A stretch of DNA of 64,000 nucleotides, taken from NCBI RefSeq assembly GCF_003151075.1, contig NZ_CP029482.1, forward strand, positions 3,844,001 to 3,908,000, in the 5' to 3' direction. Origin of the DNA: Pseudomonas sp. 31-12. Lineage in GTDB: Bacteria > Pseudomonadota > Gammaproteobacteria > Pseudomonadales > Pseudomonadaceae. This document shows positions 37,897-47,420 of this stretch, in pieces. The position numbers and the translations under genes are program-made. The notes below the pieces were generated by a model. The model saw only the letters and a program-made list of their open reading frames with translations, searched no databases and was not told the origin of the DNA. Numbering within the stretch: the first letter of the stretch is position 1; every line of letters begins with the position of its first letter.

Positions 37897-38903
37897 ATAT
37901 CGCGGGGTCGCTGACCCAAGTGCTGTTGATCGAGGACAGCAGCCAGATCGGCTTTGCCCGGCGCACCGCGCAGAAGCTCGCCGAAGACAATGGTTTCGAC
38001 ATGACCGATGCCGGTCGCGTGGCGCTGGTGGCCACGGAATTGGCCAGCAACGTGCTCAAGCATGCAGCCCAGGGCGAATTGCACCTGCGAATCCTGCCCG
38101 GTAAAAGCGCCAACGGCATCGAAATGCTCGCGGTGGACCGTGCCCAGGGCTTTGACCTGCAAGCGTGCATGACTGACGGGTTTTCCACCGGAGGCACTCA
38201 GGGCATAGGCCTCGGTGCGGTGTCGCGCCAGACCGAGGTCTTCGATGTTCACACCGACTCGCGCGGCACAGTGTTGCTGGCCCGTTTGTACCCGCGCGCC
38301 AGCAAGGACGCGGACTTGCGCATCGGCATCAGTCAGCACTCGCTGCACAACGACCCTGCCTGCGGTGATGTCTGGCACCTGGCGTTCGACGGGGCAAACC
38401 TCAGCGTTTTGGTGATCGACGGCCTGGGCCATGGCGAAGAAGCCGAACACGCTGCACGCGCCGGGGAAAAAGCCTTCGCCCTGGCACCGTTCGCCTCGCC
38501 GGTGTTCCTGCTCGAAGACATTCACCACGCGATGATCGGCACCCGCGGCGGCGCCCTGGCGATTGCCCAATTCGACGGCCACCGTGGCACGCTGAAATTC
38601 ACCGGCATCGGCAACATCGGCGGCAGCCTGATCAGCCCGGACAAGTCCCGTGGCCTGGCGTCCCACCCGGGGATCGTCGGCGGGCAATACCGCAAAGCCC
38701 AGCCTTTTGATTATGCACACGTGGACGGACATCTATTGATCATGTACAGCGATGGCCTGCAGTCCCGCTGGAACCTGCACGACTACCCTGGCCTGGTGCA
38801 CCGTCATCCCGCCGTGATCGCTGCGGTCCTGCATCGCGATTTCTGTCGCGGCCGGGACGATGTCACGGTCCTGGTCGTTGCCTTGGAGGCCGCCCATGGC
38901 TGA
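37887..38903 (+). CDS. Anti-sigma-like ATPase domain fused to RsbX-like PP2C phosphatase
   Basis: A 338-residue fusion. The N-terminal 140 residues form an HATPase domain like RsbT/RsbW: VATELASNVLKHAAQGEL supplies the N-box and GGTQGIGLGAVSR the G2 loop. The G1 region (DRAQGFD) lacks a standard DxGxG. The C-terminal 200 residues are a SpoIIE/RsbX-type phosphatase with metal-binding motifs DPACGDVW, VIDGLGHGEEA, MYSDGLQSRW and RDDVTVLVV. In stressosomes RsbX dephosphorylates RsbR/RsbS and resets the complex; here the same chain also carries a kinase-like domain. It overlaps both neighbours (10 and 8 bases). Function inferred from domains and position. Confidence 0.87.
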   Translation: MDMNIAGSLTQVLLIEDSSQIGFARRTAQKLAEDNGFDMTDAGRVALVATELASNVLKHAAQGELHLRILPGKSANGIEMLAVDRAQGFDLQACMTDGFSTGGTQGIGLGAVSRQTEVFDVHTDSRGTVLLARLYPRASKDADLRIGISQHSLHNDPACGDVWHLAFDGANLSVLVIDGLGHGEEAEHAARAGEKAFALAPFASPVFLLEDIHHAMIGTRGGALAIAQFDGHRGTLKFTGIGNIGGSLISPDKSRGLASHPGIVGGQYRKAQPFDYAHVDGHLLIMYSDGLQSRWNLHDYPGLVHRHPAVIAAVLHRDFCRGRDDVTVLVVALEAAHG

Positions 38904-39771
38904 GTCGCCCCTGCCGTCTATCGACGAACAATCGGCGCTGATTGCGCACTTGCAGAGTGAATCTGCAGCACTGCGCGAAGAGCTCGACGAAACCAATCAG
39001 GGCGTGCTCGCGCTGTACGCCGAGCTCGACAACCAGGCTGAAGAACTGCGCCAGGCGTCGGACCTCAAAAGTCGCTTCCTGTCCTACATGAGCCACGAGT
39101 TTCGCACGCCGCTCGGCTCGATCCTGAGCATTGCCAGCCTGCTGACCGATGAAATCGACGGTCCGCTGAGCCCGGAGCAACACAAGCAGGTCGCGTTCGT
39201 CAGCACCGCCGCGCGGGAGCTGAGCGACATGGTCGACGACTTGCTCGACCTTGCGAAAATCGAGGCCGGACGCATCACTATCTCACCCGCCTGGTTCGAC
39301 ATGTTCGACTTGTTTGCCGCCCTGCGTGGCATGTTTCGGCCTATCGTCGACGCTACGGCGGTGGATTTGATCTTCGAAGAACCGGTGGGATTGCCGCGCC
39401 TGTACACGGATGACAAGAAGCTGGCGCAGATCCTGCGCAACTTCATTTCCAACTCGCTGAAGTTCACCACCCGTGGCGAAGTGCGGGTCTCAGCCTCGCT
39501 CGAAGGTTCCAGCCAGGTACGCTTCGCCGTCACCGATACAGGAATAGGTATCGCTGCCGAGCTACATGGCGCATTGTTCGAGGACTTTTCCCAAGTCGAT
39601 TCGCCGCTGCAAAAACGCCTGCGCGGTACGGGCCTGGGCTTGTCGTTGTGCAAACGCTTCGCCGCACTGCTGGGTGGCGAGGTCGGGGTCGAGAGTACGC
39701 CCGGGGTCGGTTCGACCTTTTTCGTGATCATCCCGCTGGCCATCGCCATGGAGCCTGCCGATGAAACGTGA
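38896..39771 (+). CDS. Soluble histidine kinase with coiled-coil N-terminus
   Basis: A 291-residue cytoplasmic histidine kinase with no transmembrane span. A coiled coil (LIAHLQSESAALREELDETN to about residue 58) leads into the HisKA box SHEFRTPLGSIL, whose histidine is the phospho-acceptor. The HATPase boxes are NFISNSLKFT, DTGIGIAAEL and GTGLGLSLCKRF. With no sensor domain of its own, it probably receives its signal from partner proteins such as the preceding switch genes. The start MAESPLPS overlaps the fusion gene by eight bases, and its end overlaps the hybrid kinase by 11. Confidence 0.9.
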   Translation: MAESPLPSIDEQSALIAHLQSESAALREELDETNQGVLALYAELDNQAEELRQASDLKSRFLSYMSHEFRTPLGSILSIASLLTDEIDGPLSPEQHKQVAFVSTAARELSDMVDDLLDLAKIEAGRITISPAWFDMFDLFAALRGMFRPIVDATAVDLIFEEPVGLPRLYTDDKKLAQILRNFISNSLKFTTRGEVRVSASLEGSSQVRFAVTDTGIGIAAELHGALFEDFSQVDSPLQKRLRGTGLGLSLCKRFAALLGGEVGVESTPGVGSTFFVIIPLAIAMEPADET

Positions 39772-41704
39772 GATCCGACTGCTGATTGTCGATGACAACG
39801 CCGCTACGCGCTATGCGCTGCGTCGACGCCTGGAGCCGCACGGCTACCTCGTGCTGGAGGCCGGAACCGGCGGCGACGGCCTGGCGCTGATCGACAACGA
39901 ATGCGTCGATGCGCTGATTCTGGACGTCAACCTGCCCGACATGAGCGGCTTCGATATTGTCCGCAAACTGCGTGCGGAACCGGCCACGGCGTTATTGCCG
40001 GTGATTCACGTGTCGGCGGCGTCGATCCAGACCGGAGACATCATCACCGGCCTGGATGCCGGGGCCGATGCCTACCTGATCCATCCCGTGGACCCGGACG
40101 TGTTGCTCGCGACCCTGCGCACCCTGTTGCGGGTGCGTGAGACGGAAAACGCCCTGCGTGATAGCGAGGCGCGGTTTCGCGAGATTTTCGTCAACGTCTC
40201 GGCGCCCATCGCGGTGCTGGACGCCCAGTTCAAAGTCCATGAATGTAATCATGCCTTCTCCCGACTGATACAGGACAACCGCGACCCGGACTCCTTGCGC
40301 GATTGCTTCGCCGACCAGCAGCAGGCGATCCTCGATGAACTGCGCCTGCGCCTGACCGCCGGGGAACGCTGGAAAGGCACGCTGAACATGCGCATCGAGG
40401 GCGAGCTGCGGGAAACCGAGTGGCAGATTTCCCCCTACCGCACCCCTGAACTGAGCCTGGTGTTCGTCGAGGATGTCACCGAACATCGTCACCGCGAACG
40501 CTCGCACCTGGCCCGTCTCGACGATGCCACGTCGCAACTGGAACACGAGATCGCCGCGCGCGTGCGCACCGAGAGCCAGTTGTTGCAAGTGCAGAAAATG
40601 GACGCACTGGGCAAGCTCACCGGCGGCATCGCCCATGACTTCAACAACCTGCTGACCGGCATCATCACCAGCCTGGAATTGATCCAGAAACGGGTGGCCG
40701 ATTCGCGTACCGACAAGGTCCAGTTCTACGCCGAAGCCGCGCTGAACTCGGCCATGAGTGCCGCTTCCCTGACCCATCGCTTGCTGGCCTTTGCCCGTCA
40801 GCAGCCGCTCAACACGCGGCCGGTGGACATCAACGAACACATCCGCTCCCTCGAAGAATTGCTGGTGCGCACCATCGGCGAACACATTGCGCTGAAACTC
40901 GAACTGACCTCCAAAGCCGCGATAGCCCTGGTCGATCCGATCCAGCTGGAAAGCGCCGTGCTCAACCTGGTGATCAACGCGCGCGATGCCTTGCCGCAAG
41001 GCGGGAATATCTGGGTCAGCACTTACGCGGCGTATTCCCACGGAGACCTGAAACTGGCGGACGGGGCGTATGTTGCGCTGTCCGTGCGCGATGACGGAAC
41101 GGGCATCGAGCACAATGTGATCGACAAGGTCTTCGACCCGTTTTTCACCACCAAGCCACTGGGCCAGGGCACCGGGCTGGGGTTGTCGAGTATTTACGGG
41201 TTCGCCCGCCAATCCGGTGGCGACGCGCACATCCGTAGCGTGGCCAGCCGCGGCACCGAAGTGACCATCATGCTGCCCGCCAGCGCCGACCCGAGCACCA
41301 CGCAAGCAGAACCTGCGAGCGTCGATCAACAGGGCTCGGGTGAGCATGTACTGATTGTCGAAGACATGCCGTCGGTGCGCATGTTTGTCACCGAAGTGTT
41401 GGTGGACGCCGGATATCGCTGCACCCAGGTGGGCGATATCGAAGACGCCCTTGAACGCCTGAAAAACGACCCCTCGATTGATCTGATGCTCACCGACGTG
41501 GGGCTGCCACGCATGAACGGCCGGGAACTGGCGGATGTCGCCCGAGGCTGGCGTGAAGGGTTGCCGATCCTGTTCATGACTGGTTACGCAGAAAATGCGA
41601 TCAACCGTCAGGTGTTCCTCGGTGAGGGAATGGAGATGCTGATCAAGCCGTTTCAGATCAATGAACTGCTGGACAAGGTCCGGCGCACGCTCGACTGCGC
41701 CTGA
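39761..41704 (+). CDS. Hybrid sensor kinase (REC-PAS-HisKA-HATPase-REC)
   Basis: A 647-residue protein with two receiver domains around a kinase. The first REC ([18 protein letters not shown], phospho-acceptor in [11 protein letters not shown]) spans about residues 1-125. A PAS domain follows ([16 protein letters not shown]). HisKA carries [11 protein letters not shown], and HATPase boxes are [10 protein letters not shown] and [10 protein letters not shown]. The final REC ([14 protein letters not shown], acceptor in [13 protein letters not shown]) ends the protein. The leading REC could be phosphorylated by the adjacent soluble kinase. No DNA-binding domain is present, so the output must be another protein. 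Last gene of the operon; a REP pair follows. Confidence 0.92.
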   Translation: MKREIRLLIVDDNAATRYALRRRLEPHGYLVLEAGTGGDGLALIDNECVDALILDVNLPDMSGFDIVRKLRAEPATALLPVIHVSAASIQTGDIITGLDAGADAYLIHPVDPDVLLATLRTLLRVRETENALRDSEARFREIFVNVSAPIAVLDAQFKVHECNHAFSRLIQDNRDPDSLRDCFADQQQAILDELRLRLTAGERWKGTLNMRIEGELRETEWQISPYRTPELSLVFVEDVTEHRHRERSHLARLDDATSQLEHEIAARVRTESQLLQVQKMDALGKLTGGIAHDFNNLLTGIITSLELIQKRVADSRTDKVQFYAEAALNSAMSAASLTHRLLAFARQQPLNTRPVDINEHIRSLEELLVRTIGEHIALKLELTSKAAIALVDPIQLESAVLNLVINARDALPQGGNIWVSTYAAYSHGDLKLADGAYVALSVRDDGTGIEHNVIDKVFDPFFTTKPLGQGTGLGLSSIYGFARQSGGDAHIRSVASRGTEVTIMLPASADPSTTQAEPASVDQQGSGEHVLIVEDMPSVRMFVTEVLVDAGYRCTQVGDIEDALERLKNDPSIDLMLTDVGLPRMNGRELADVARGWREGLPILFMTGYAENAINRQVFLGEGMEMLIKPFQINELLDKVRRTLDCA

Positions 41705-41711
41705 CAGGCCG

Positions 41712-41808
41712 CCTTCGCGAGCAAGCCCGCTCCCACAGTGGATCGGTGTGACTCCCATATCCTGAGTCCACAGAGATCAAATGTGGGAGCGGGCTTGCTC
41801 GCGAAGAG
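41712..41808. repeat. REP pair, family A, reversed order
   Basis: Here the outward-facing order is swapped: CTTCGCGAGCAAGCCCGCTCCCACAG comes first and TGTGGGAGCGGGCTTGCTCGCGAAG second. It lies between the convergent hybrid-kinase and UvrA-type genes. Confidence 0.88.
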
Positions 41809-41830
41809 GCCAGCAAAACCACCACACCTC

Positions 41831-44467
41831 TCAAGCTACGCCTAAGGTCCTGGCCAGGAACGGGGCCGTTCGGCTCTTCTTGCTCTTGGCCACTTTCTGC
41901 GGCGTGCCGGCAACGACGATCTTCCCGCCCTGATCCCCCGCCCCCGGCCCGATATCGATCACCCAGTCACTCTGCGCAACCACACGCATTTCATGCTCGA
42001 CGACAATCACCGTGTGCCCCGCCACCACCAGCGTATTCAACTGTTCAAGCAGCCGGTCAACGTCCCGGGGATGCAAACCGGTGGTCGGTTCATCGAGCAC
42101 ATACAAGGTTGCGCCACGCTGGTTACGTTGCAACTCGGTTGCCAGTTTGATGCGCTGGGCTTCGCCTCCCGAGAGTTCCGTGGCCGGCTGACCGAGGCGC
42201 AGATAACCCAGGCCGATGTCGCGCAGCACTTCCAATGAACGACGAATGCCCGGTTGCTCGGCGAAAACCTCCACCGCTTCGTCCACCGTCAACTGCAACA
42301 CCTGGGCAATGTTCAAACCTTGCCAGGTGATCGCCAGCGTCTCGGGGTTGTAGCGAGCGCCATGGCAGGTCGGGCACGGTGCATAGACGCTGGGCATGAA
42401 CAGCAACTCGACGCTGACAAAACCCTCACCTTCGCAGGTCGGGCAACGGCCCTTGGCGACGTTGAAGGAGAACTGTCCGGCGTCGTAGCCCTCGGCCTGT
42501 GCCTGGGGCGTGGCGGCGTACAGTTTGCGCACGTTGTCGAACAGCCCGGTGTAGGTCGCGAGGTTCGAGCGCGGCGTGCGGCCGATGGGTTTCTGATCGA
42601 CCTGTACCAGGCGCTTGATCGATTCCAGCCCAGCTGTTACCTGGCCGCCGCTGACCTGTGGCGCATCGTCCTCAAGGCTCAACTCTTCAGGTTCGCCGGC
42701 ATTGGTGCCGCGCCCCAGATGCGCACCGACCAATTCCAGCAAGGCCTGGCTGACCAGGCTTGATTTGCCGGAACCGGAAACACCGGTCACCGAGGTAAAA
42801 CACCCCAAGGGAAACTCGACGCTGAGGTCGTTCAGGTTATTGCGCGTGATGCCTTCCAGGCGCAGCCAGTCGGTCGGCTTGCGGCTGGTCCTGACATCGG
42901 TGACCTGCTTGGCGAACAAGTAGGCGCGGGTCTGGGAGTCCTTGATTTCCGCCAGTCCCTGGGGCGGTCCGCTGTAGAGGATCCGTCCACCATGCTCGCC
43001 CGCCGCCGGGCCGACATCGATCAACCAGTCCGCGCGACGCATGGTTTCCAGATCGTGCTCGACCACAAATAGCGTGTTGCCCGCCGCCTTCAAGCGTTGC
43101 AGCGCTTCGAACAGCGCTTCGCCATCCGCCGGGTGCAGACCCGCCGATGGCTCATCCAGCACGTAGATCACGCCGAACAACTGCGAACCCAATTGAGTGG
43201 CCAGTCGCAGCCGCTGCAATTCGCCGGATGACAGCGTTGGCGTGCTGCGCTCCAGGGCCAGATAACCGAGGCCCAGGTCGGTCAGAGTGCTGACCCGCTC
43301 CAGCAAATCCTGAGCGATCCGTTGCGCGGCCAGGCGTTTTTCAACCGACAGGTTTGGCGTATGCCGCACATCCGGCGCGTTGGCATGAGCCCTGGCGCCG
43401 TGGGCTACACGCTGTTCACGGGCCTCGCGGGTCTGACTGTGAGTCAACACTTCGCCCGCCTCGTCAACCTGTTCCAGGTAACTGTGCGCCGCCACCGGTT
43501 TCAACACCTCGGCCACTTGCAGCAACGGCATTTGCGACAGCTCGCCGATGTCATAACCGGCAAAGGTCACCGACAACGCCTCGCGCTTGAGCCGTTTGCC
43601 GTCGCACAACGGGCACGGGCTGCCGAGCATGAATTGCGCGACGCGTTTCTTCATCAGCGCACTTTGCGAGTGGCTGAAGGTGTGCAGGATGTAACGTCGG
43701 GCGCCGGTGAAGGTGCCCTGATAGCTGGGCTCCATTTTGCGTTTGAGCGCGACTCTGGTTTCTTCCGGGGTGAGCCCGGCATACACCGGGACGGTCGGCG
43801 TTTCCTCGGTGAAGAGGATCCAGTCACGCTGCTTTTTCGGCAGCTCGCGCCAGGGTTTATCGACGTCGTAGCCCATCGTCACGAGGATGTCGCGCAGGTT
43901 CTGTCCTTGCCACGCCGTGGGCCAGGAAGCCACCGCACGCTGGCGGATGGTCAGGCTCGGGTCGGGGACCATCAGGGCTTCGGTGACTTCATAGACCCGA
44001 CCCAGACCATGACATTCGGCGCAGGCGCCTTGAGGCGTATTGGGCGAGAAGTCCTCGGCATACAGCATCGGCTGGCCCGGCGGATAGCTGCCCGCCCGGG
44101 AGTACAGCATGCGGATCAGGCTCGACAGCGTTGTCACGCTGCCCACCGAAGAGCGCGTACTCGGTGTGCCGCGCTGCTGTTGCAGGGCCACGGCCGGTGG
44201 CAGGCCTTCGATGGAATCGACGTCCGGCACGCCCACCTGGTCAATCAGCCGCCGCGCATACGGCGCCACGGACTCGAAATAGCGACGTTGTGCTTCGGCA
44301 TACAGGGTCGAGAACGCCAGTGATGACTTGCCCGAACCCGAGACGCCAGTGAACACCACCAGGGCATCCCGGGGAATATCGACGTCAATGTTCTTGAGGT
44401 TGTGTTCCCGGGCACCGCGTACCCGGACCATGCCGGAAGGAGGGTTGGAGGTGCGCTTTGACGTCAT
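41831..44467 (-). CDS. Class II UvrA (UvrA2-type ABC ATPase)
   Basis: An 878-residue double-ATPase UvrA homologue, shorter than housekeeping UvrA (about 940). Two Walker A sites are present (GVSGSGKSSLAF and GVSGSGKSSLVS), along with zinc cysteine motifs (CAECHGLG; CPLCDGK; CPTCEGEG with CPTCHG) and ABC signatures LSSGELQRLRL and LSGGEAQRIKL. Class II UvrA proteins lack the UvrB-binding domain and are linked to antibiotic or DNA-adduct tolerance; that role is inferred from the class. A short segment EAREQRVAHGARAHANAPD looks like an insertion relative to the core. Confidence 0.92.
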   Translation of the reverse strand: MTSKRTSNPPSGMVRVRGAREHNLKNIDVDIPRDALVVFTGVSGSGKSSLAFSTLYAEAQRRYFESVAPYARRLIDQVGVPDVDSIEGLPPAVALQQQRGTPSTRSSVGSVTTLSSLIRMLYSRAGSYPPGQPMLYAEDFSPNTPQGACAECHGLGRVYEVTEALMVPDPSLTIRQRAVASWPTAWQGQNLRDILVTMGYDVDKPWRELPKKQRDWILFTEETPTVPVYAGLTPEETRVALKRKMEPSYQGTFTGARRYILHTFSHSQSALMKKRVAQFMLGSPCPLCDGKRLKREALSVTFAGYDIGELSQMPLLQVAEVLKPVAAHSYLEQVDEAGEVLTHSQTREAREQRVAHGARAHANAPDVRHTPNLSVEKRLAAQRIAQDLLERVSTLTDLGLGYLALERSTPTLSSGELQRLRLATQLGSQLFGVIYVLDEPSAGLHPADGEALFEALQRLKAAGNTLFVVEHDLETMRRADWLIDVGPAAGEHGGRILYSGPPQGLAEIKDSQTRAYLFAKQVTDVRTSRKPTDWLRLEGITRNNLNDLSVEFPLGCFTSVTGVSGSGKSSLVSQALLELVGAHLGRGTNAGEPEELSLEDDAPQVSGGQVTAGLESIKRLVQVDQKPIGRTPRSNLATYTGLFDNVRKLYAATPQAQAEGYDAGQFSFNVAKGRCPTCEGEGFVSVELLFMPSVYAPCPTCHGARYNPETLAITWQGLNIAQVLQLTVDEAVEVFAEQPGIRRSLEVLRDIGLGYLRLGQPATELSGGEAQRIKLATELQRNQRGATLYVLDEPTTGLHPRDVDRLLEQLNTLVVAGHTVIVVEHEMRVVAQSDWVIDIGPGAGDQGGKIVVAGTPQKVAKSKKSRTAPFLARTLGVA

Positions 44468-44504
44468 CGGGAGCCCTTATTAGATTGCAGAAAAAACACA
44501 AGCC

Positions 44505-44625
44505 CTGTGAGAGCGGGCTCTTGTGGTGAGGGGGCTTGCCCCCGTTGGGTCGCGAAGCGGCCCCAAAATGGGACTGCTGCGCAGTCCAACGGGGGCAGCC
44601 CCCTCGCCACAGACCCGCTCCCACA
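44505..44625. repeat. Nested REP: family A ends around a family B element
   Basis: Outer ends CTGTGAGAGCGGG and CCCGCTCCCACA (family A halves) flank inner TTGTGGTGAGGGGGCTTGCCCCC and GGGGGCAGCCCCCTCGCCACAG (family B). A small palindrome, GGACTGCTGCGCAGTCC, lies at the centre. One REP therefore seems to have inserted into another. It lies between the UvrA2 gene and the next kinase. Confidence 0.85.
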
Positions 44626-44636
44626 TGTGGAGGTGG

Positions 44637-46748
44637 TCAGCCGCTGAGGACGGTACGGATCATGTGCATCAGCGCTTCGGGCCCATAGGGTTTGCTCAGC
44701 AGATGGGTATCCGGGCTAAGTTGGTGATTGCGCGAAATGATGTCCCGGGTGTGGCCGGAGGTAAAGAGCACCGCCACAGGAGGATTTTGCACCTTGGCCC
44801 AGGCCGCCAGGTCCGAGCTTTTGATCAAGCCGGGCATGACCACGTCGGTGAAAATCAGGTTTACCGATACGCCCTCCAGCAACATCTGCATCGCCTGGTC
44901 GCCGTTGGCCGCGGTCAGGACCTGATAGCCCTCTTCGCGCAGCAGCTCCACCGCCGAGCTGCGCACCGCTTCGTTGTCCTCGACCACCAGAATGGTTTCG
45001 TGCCCGCCCCGTTGGGGTAAATATCGCAGCGTCGTTTCAGTCGGCAACGCGTGCAAGCTGCGCGGAAAGTAGAGCTGTACCCGAGTGCCCTGCCCGACCT
45101 CGCTGGAGATGTCGATATGCCCGCCGCTCTGTTTGACGAAGCCGAACACCATGCTCAATCCCAACCCCGTGCCCTGGCCGTCACCCTTGGTGGTGAAGAA
45201 CGGCTCGAACGCCTGCCCGAGCACTTCGGGCGACATGCCGGCGCCGGTGTCAGCCACTGCGACGCGCACATAGTCGCCCGCCACGATGCCCTTGCCGACA
45301 CAGAATTTACGGTCGAGCGCGACATTCTCGGCGCTCAACTCAATGGTCCCTTCGCCCTGCATCGCATCACGGGCATTGATCGCCAGGTTGAGAATGGCGT
45401 TTTCCAACTGGTTGCGATCGACGTTGATGTGCCAGGGCTCTTGCGGCACCTGCACATTGATCTGGATGGTTTCCCCCAGCGCCCGCTGCAACAACTCGCC
45501 CAGGCCTTCGAAGATCTGCTGTGGATCGCACACCGCCGGCGACAACGGTTGGCGCCGGGCAAACGCGAGCAGTTGCGACGACAGTTTGGCGCCGCGTTCG
45601 ACGGCCGCAATCGAAGCGCTGACCCGGCGCTGCACATTGGCGTTATCCGGCTCATGCCGCGCCAGCAAGTGCAGGTTGCCGGCGATCACCTGCAGCAAAT
45701 TATTGAAATCGTGGGCCACGCCGCCGGTGAGGCCGCCGATGGCTTCGAGTTTCTGTGATTGGCGCAATTGTTCTTCAGCCGCCAGCCGCGCGTCGACTTC
45801 GTCGGCCACGCGCTGTTCCAGGTTGCGGGTGAATTTGAGCAAGGATTCTTCAGCAATCTTGCGTTCGTGAATGTCGATCAACACGCCGGGGAAGCGGAAC
45901 GGCTCGCCCTGCTCGTTGAACTCGCAGCAGCCGCTCGCCTGCACCCACAGATAGCTGCCGTCGGGTCGCAGAACCCGGTACTCGGCATTAAAGGGCTCGC
46001 CGGTGGCCACCGATTGATTGACTTGTTCCTGGACCCAACTGCGGTCGTCAGCGTGAATCTTGGCTTCAGCGATGTCGGTAGGAAGGTCGGCGAGGTTCTG
46101 CTCGGAGGGGTAGGAAAAAGTCCGGGCGAAGCGCTCGTCGCCGGACAGTACATTGCCCTTGATATCCCAGACGAACGAGCCGAGTAACGCCCCGGCATTG
46201 AGCGCCAGGCGCACCCGTTCGTTGTCGGCGCGATAGGCGTCTTCGGCTTCCTGGCGTCGGCGTTCGGAAATCACATGTTCAGTGGTTTCAACGACCATCG
46301 CCATGACCCCGCCCGGGCAACCTTCATCATTGGCGACCGGGCTGTAATAGAGGTCGAGCCAAACGTCTTCGGGGACCCCGTTGCGCAGCAACTCCAGCTC
46401 TTTATTGCGATAGGACAAGGTGCCACCCGCCAGACAGGTATCGACCACATGACGATTGAACTCAGCCACTTCCGGCCAGCCCAGCTCCACCGGAGCACCC
46501 AGCAGATAAGGATGGCGGCCACCGGCAAATTGCGAGTAGGCGTCGTTATAGATCATGTAACCCGCCCGCCCCCAGAGCATCACCATCGGCAGTGGCGACG
46601 CGAGCATCAGCTGCACTGTGCTGCACAGGCTGGCGGGCCAGGCGTCGATGTTTCCAAGCTCAGTCTGGCTCCAGTCGAACGCGCGGATGCGCCCGGCCAT
46701 TTCACCGTTCCAGCCGGCACACCCGTGGCTATCAGATAGAAACTGCAT
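44637..46748 (-). CDS. Hybrid PAS sensor histidine kinase with REC domain
   Basis: A 703-residue soluble hybrid kinase. Two PAS domains lie at the N-terminus (one covering LYYSPVANDEGCPGGVMAMVV, the second LGSFVWDIKGNVLSGDERF through RFPGVLIDIHERK). HisKA carries [11 protein letters not shown] with the phospho-histidine. HATPase has NLAINARDAM and DTGAGMSPEVLG. The C-terminal REC has VVEDNEAVRSSAVELL and the acceptor aspartate in LIFTDVVMPG. It has the same HisKA class as the kinase at 39761-41704, suggesting relatedness. It has no dedicated regulator next to it. Confidence 0.9.
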   Translation of the reverse strand: MQFLSDSHGCAGWNGEMAGRIRAFDWSQTELGNIDAWPASLCSTVQLMLASPLPMVMLWGRAGYMIYNDAYSQFAGGRHPYLLGAPVELGWPEVAEFNRHVVDTCLAGGTLSYRNKELELLRNGVPEDVWLDLYYSPVANDEGCPGGVMAMVVETTEHVISERRRQEAEDAYRADNERVRLALNAGALLGSFVWDIKGNVLSGDERFARTFSYPSEQNLADLPTDIAEAKIHADDRSWVQEQVNQSVATGEPFNAEYRVLRPDGSYLWVQASGCCEFNEQGEPFRFPGVLIDIHERKIAEESLLKFTRNLEQRVADEVDARLAAEEQLRQSQKLEAIGGLTGGVAHDFNNLLQVIAGNLHLLARHEPDNANVQRRVSASIAAVERGAKLSSQLLAFARRQPLSPAVCDPQQIFEGLGELLQRALGETIQINVQVPQEPWHINVDRNQLENAILNLAINARDAMQGEGTIELSAENVALDRKFCVGKGIVAGDYVRVAVADTGAGMSPEVLGQAFEPFFTTKGDGQGTGLGLSMVFGFVKQSGGHIDISSEVGQGTRVQLYFPRSLHALPTETTLRYLPQRGGHETILVVEDNEAVRSSAVELLREEGYQVLTAANGDQAMQMLLEGVSVNLIFTDVVMPGLIKSSDLAAWAKVQNPPVAVLFTSGHTRDIISRNHQLSPDTHLLSKPYGPEALMHMIRTVLSG

Positions 46749-46880
46749 CGACTGGCTTTATGTCCCTTTGATTGGCTGGCTTGCGGAATCGCAACGACGA
46801 GAGGACGACGCGGGCCCGTTTGTTTCGAGCACTACCGACGCCAATGGTTTCATAGAGATTAGCCGATTCAAATCGTCCGG

Positions 46881-46933
46881 GCTCTTGTGACGAAGAGCTT
46901 GCTCCCTCGCCACACAAGCTTCCTCGCCACAAA
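46881..46933. repeat. Fragmentary REP, family B ends
   Basis: GAGCTTGCTCCCTCGCCACA and a second CTTCCTCGCCACA occur within 50 bases without a proper inverted partner. Probably the remains of a REP pair. Confidence 0.55.
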
Positions 46934-47027
46934 GGTGATGGCGAATATTAAACCTTAATCAGGTGCTTGAGTGGGTGGTAGCCGGTTTTCAGTGTGGCGG
47001 CCTTTGGGGAAGTGTTGATGGCGTCAT

Positions 47028-47213
47028 GTGCGAGACGAATTGATCGACCCGAAAACCTTGGGCATCGATCAGTTGCGGCTGGATGCGATCGGGCGCATGG
47101 GTAGGCATGGCTATGCGCGGACGCGCGATTATTTCGATTTGCCGACGCGTTCGTTGCAGGCGTGGACGGATGCGCCCGGCGGCGGGGAGCGGTTTTGGCC
47201 TGTCACCAAGTAG
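47028..47213 (+). pseudogene. Short frame, possible 3' remnant of a flavin-reductase-like gene
   Basis: A 61-residue frame encodes IDPKTLGIDQLRLDAIGRMG and HGYARTRDYFDLPTRSLQAW. This looks like the C-terminal part of flavin-reductase-like (FMN-binding split barrel) proteins, recalled from memory. No upstream frame supplies the rest, and a GTG would have to start it. Remnants of REP elements lie on both sides. Treated as a gene remnant with low confidence; a genuine small gene is not excluded. Confidence 0.35.
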
Positions 47214-47230
47214 ACGAAATTCACCGAAAA

Positions 47231-47364
47231 CTGTGGCGAGGGGGCTTGCCCCCGTTCGGCGGCGCAGCCGTCGTGAAACCGGTGTATGCGGTGTGTCATA
47301 AGAAATGCGTTGCCAGCTTTGGGGTCGCTTCGCAACCCAACGGGGGCAAGCCCCCTCGCCACAG
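47231..47364. repeat. REP pair, family B
   Basis: CTGTGGCGAGGGGGCTTGCCCCCG and CGGGGGCAAGCCCCCTCGCCACAG are inverted; the inner part has TTCGGCGGCGCAGCCGTCG. Confidence 0.88.
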
Positions 47365-47420
47365 AAAGCAGTTCACCACATAGGCTCCTCACCGCGGGAG
47401 CCTCTCAAAGCAGACTGGGT

